A stretch of DNA of 14,326 nucleotides, taken from assembly GCA_937873245.1 (NCBI GenBank), contig CALMVY010000306.1, forward strand, positions 1 to 14,326, written 5' to 3'. Of the stretch, positions 13,340 through 14,326 are shown one piece after another (the first letter of the stretch is position 1; each line of letters begins with the position of its first letter). The notes beneath the pieces are model-generated. The model did not search any database. It was not told the origin of the DNA and worked only from the letters and a program-made list of their open reading frames with translations. The position numbers were made by a program, and so were the translations under genes. The stretch is from an uncultured Arthrobacter sp. (GTDB lineage Bacteria; Actinomycetota; Actinomycetes; Actinomycetales; Micrococcaceae).

Positions 13340-14206
13340 ATGGCTGCAGGAGACAGGGCTGCCGAGCAGTCGCGGCTGGCCGCAGAACGCGTACAGCGTC
13401 TGCGACGGGAACTCGAACAGGCGGAGCGCAATGCACATGCATGGTCTATCGGCGCAGCAGGCGAGGCCAGAGTCGCGGAACGAATGACCGAGCTGGAGGC
13501 TCATGGTTGGCTCGCGCTTCATGACGTTCATTGGCCGGGAAGGCAGAAAGCCAACCTCGACCACATCTTGGTCGGTCCCGGCGGTATCTTGATCGTTGAT
13601 GCCAAGAACTGGAGCGGCGACGTCCACTTGAAGGACGGAGTCCTCCGCCAAAACGGGTACTCCAGGGAAGCAGAGGTCTCGGGAATTCTCCAGCAGAGCT
13701 CCGCCTTGTCAGCCCTCTTGGAACCGGACCACCGGCGTCTGGTCCAAGGGTGGATCTGCTTGGTCGGACAACCGCGGCTTCAAGGCACCACGGCCAGTGG
13801 AATACGAATTGAAGGCCTGGACACTCTCCGTGGGGCGGTGACTGAGCTGCCATCCGTTCTCGATCCGGCCCTCGTTCCCACCATCCACGGCTACTTGCAG
13901 GGGCTGCTGGGCGGCGCCACAAGTCCTCGGCTTATGACCACGGCACAGTTGAACCAACACGACGGCCCGGCTGCCTCCCTGCGGCAAGTGCGGGACCGAA
14001 CGCGGGTGGCAGCAGGCAAAGCCGCTCCCCCGTCCCATGCTCGACGCAGGTCAAGAAATCCAAGCTGCGGCAAGTTCCTGGTCCAAGTGATGTCGTTGTT
14101 CGTCGGCGTCATGCTGCTAATGAACTTCGCTGCGAATTACCGCCCGGTAGCGCCCCCGGCCCCGCGTCCATCTCCGAGCGTCAGCCAGATGCTCCCCGGA
14201 AGGTAG
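13340..14206 (+). CDS. NERD-domain nuclease-like protein with C-terminal membrane helix
   Basis: This 288-residue protein carries a NERD domain (nuclease-related, PD-(D/E)XK-like fold) at about 38-145: GEARVAERM with E42, the pair WPGRQKANLDHILVGPGG with D74, and ILIVDAKNW with D87 and K89. These are the residues expected for a metal-dependent nuclease site. A charged coiled-coil-like helix (about 6-32) precedes it. Residues 245-266 (FLVQVMSLFVGVMLLMNFAA) are a membrane helix after a basic stretch (HARRRSRN), so the NERD domain probably faces the cytoplasm. The final 20 residues are Pro/Ser-rich. GGGGGA precedes the ATG at 13340; a TTG at 13328 is a possible alternative start. Base and codon use look less GC-rich than the neighbours, which may indicate transfer. 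Role unknown; DNA processing or defence are possibilities. Confidence 0.82.
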   Translation: MAAGDRAAEQSRLAAERVQRLRRELEQAERNAHAWSIGAAGEARVAERMTELEAHGWLALHDVHWPGRQKANLDHILVGPGGILIVDAKNWSGDVHLKDGVLRQNGYSREAEVSGILQQSSALSALLEPDHRRLVQGWICLVGQPRLQGTTASGIRIEGLDTLRGAVTELPSVLDPALVPTIHGYLQGLLGGATSPRLMTTAQLNQHDGPAASLRQVRDRTRVAAGKAAPPSHARRRSRNPSCGKFLVQVMSLFVGVMLLMNFAANYRPVAPPAPRPSPSVSQMLPGR

Positions 14207-14258
14207 CGGCGCGCCCCTCGGAGCGTGGCAGCGCCCCTCTTGCTGGCAGACTTGCCCT

Positions 14259-14326
14259 ATGACTGTACTCATGGCCGGTTGCGGCGATCTGGGCACCGAG
14301 GCCGGGCTGCGTTTCGCCGCCGCCGG
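14259..14326 (+). CDS. NAD(P)-binding protein, N-terminal fragment (3' end outside window)
   Basis: Twenty-two complete codons are visible, reading MTVLMAGCGDLG and onward to the window end. The short beta strand followed by GCGDLGTEAG is a Rossmann dinucleotide-binding start, like the YeeZ-type epimerase/dehydrogenase family. There is no ribosome site; CAGACT lies six bases before the ATG and could be a leaderless -10. The family call rests on this short piece only. Confidence 0.6.
   Translation, partial: MTVLMAGCGDLGTEAGLRFAAA

Noticed and set aside
1..14326. CRISPR array, insertion sequence or prophage
   Set aside because: No regularly spaced repeats, transposase, integrase, terminal inverted repeats with target duplication, or phage structural genes are visible.

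Overview
The window is GC-rich throughout, with GC-rich third codon positions. It carries actinobacterial signature genes: a resuscitation-promoting factor, an MSMEG_6728-family protein, and starts that look leaderless with TANNNT-type -10 boxes. This fits a chromosome of the Micrococcaceae, most like Arthrobacter or Pseudarthrobacter; the genus is inferred from family resemblance only. No insertion sequence, phage gene, CRISPR array, rRNA or tRNA was found.

Layout, left to right. (1) 1-747: C-terminal part of an MscS-type mechanosensitive channel. (2) 859-2940: a GH13 alpha-glucosidase (oligo-1,6-glucosidase type) followed by a tiny protein that is about half proline. A very strong bidirectional terminator (2989-3046) closes this unit. 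(3) 3069-3965, minus: a winged-helix protein with an Ala/Lys-rich middle and a pullulanase-type X25 carbohydrate-binding domain. This is the most unusual protein here. (4) 4327-4761: a DUF2177 membrane protein, convergent with a SulP anion transporter with a STAS domain (4781-6514, minus). (5) 6683-7804, minus: an adenine-deaminase-type member of the adenosine deaminase family, divergent from a short UvrA paralogue (7853-10441). Only 48 bp separate the two start codons, and both starts look leaderless. (6) 10714-11406: a secreted Rpf with a LysM domain, behind a good promoter, a possible MtrA box and a structured leader. A hairpin terminator (11483-11526) separates it from a small two-helix membrane protein on the minus strand (11549-12145). 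(7) 12292-13191: an MSMEG_6728-family protein with an extra C-terminal domain. (8) 13340-14206: a NERD-domain nuclease-like protein with a C-terminal membrane helix and a somewhat different base composition. (9) 14259-14326: the start of an NAD(P)-binding protein.

Most of the window is chromosomal housekeeping and envelope biology: osmotic release, alpha-glucan use, anion transport, purine salvage, DNA repair or tolerance, and exit from dormancy. There is no clear multi-gene defence or biosynthetic system. The best leads are the helix-turn-helix/X25 fusion next to the alpha-glucosidase, the overlapping leaderless divergent promoters, the rpf control region, and a 57-bp interrupted inverted repeat at 6596-6652.
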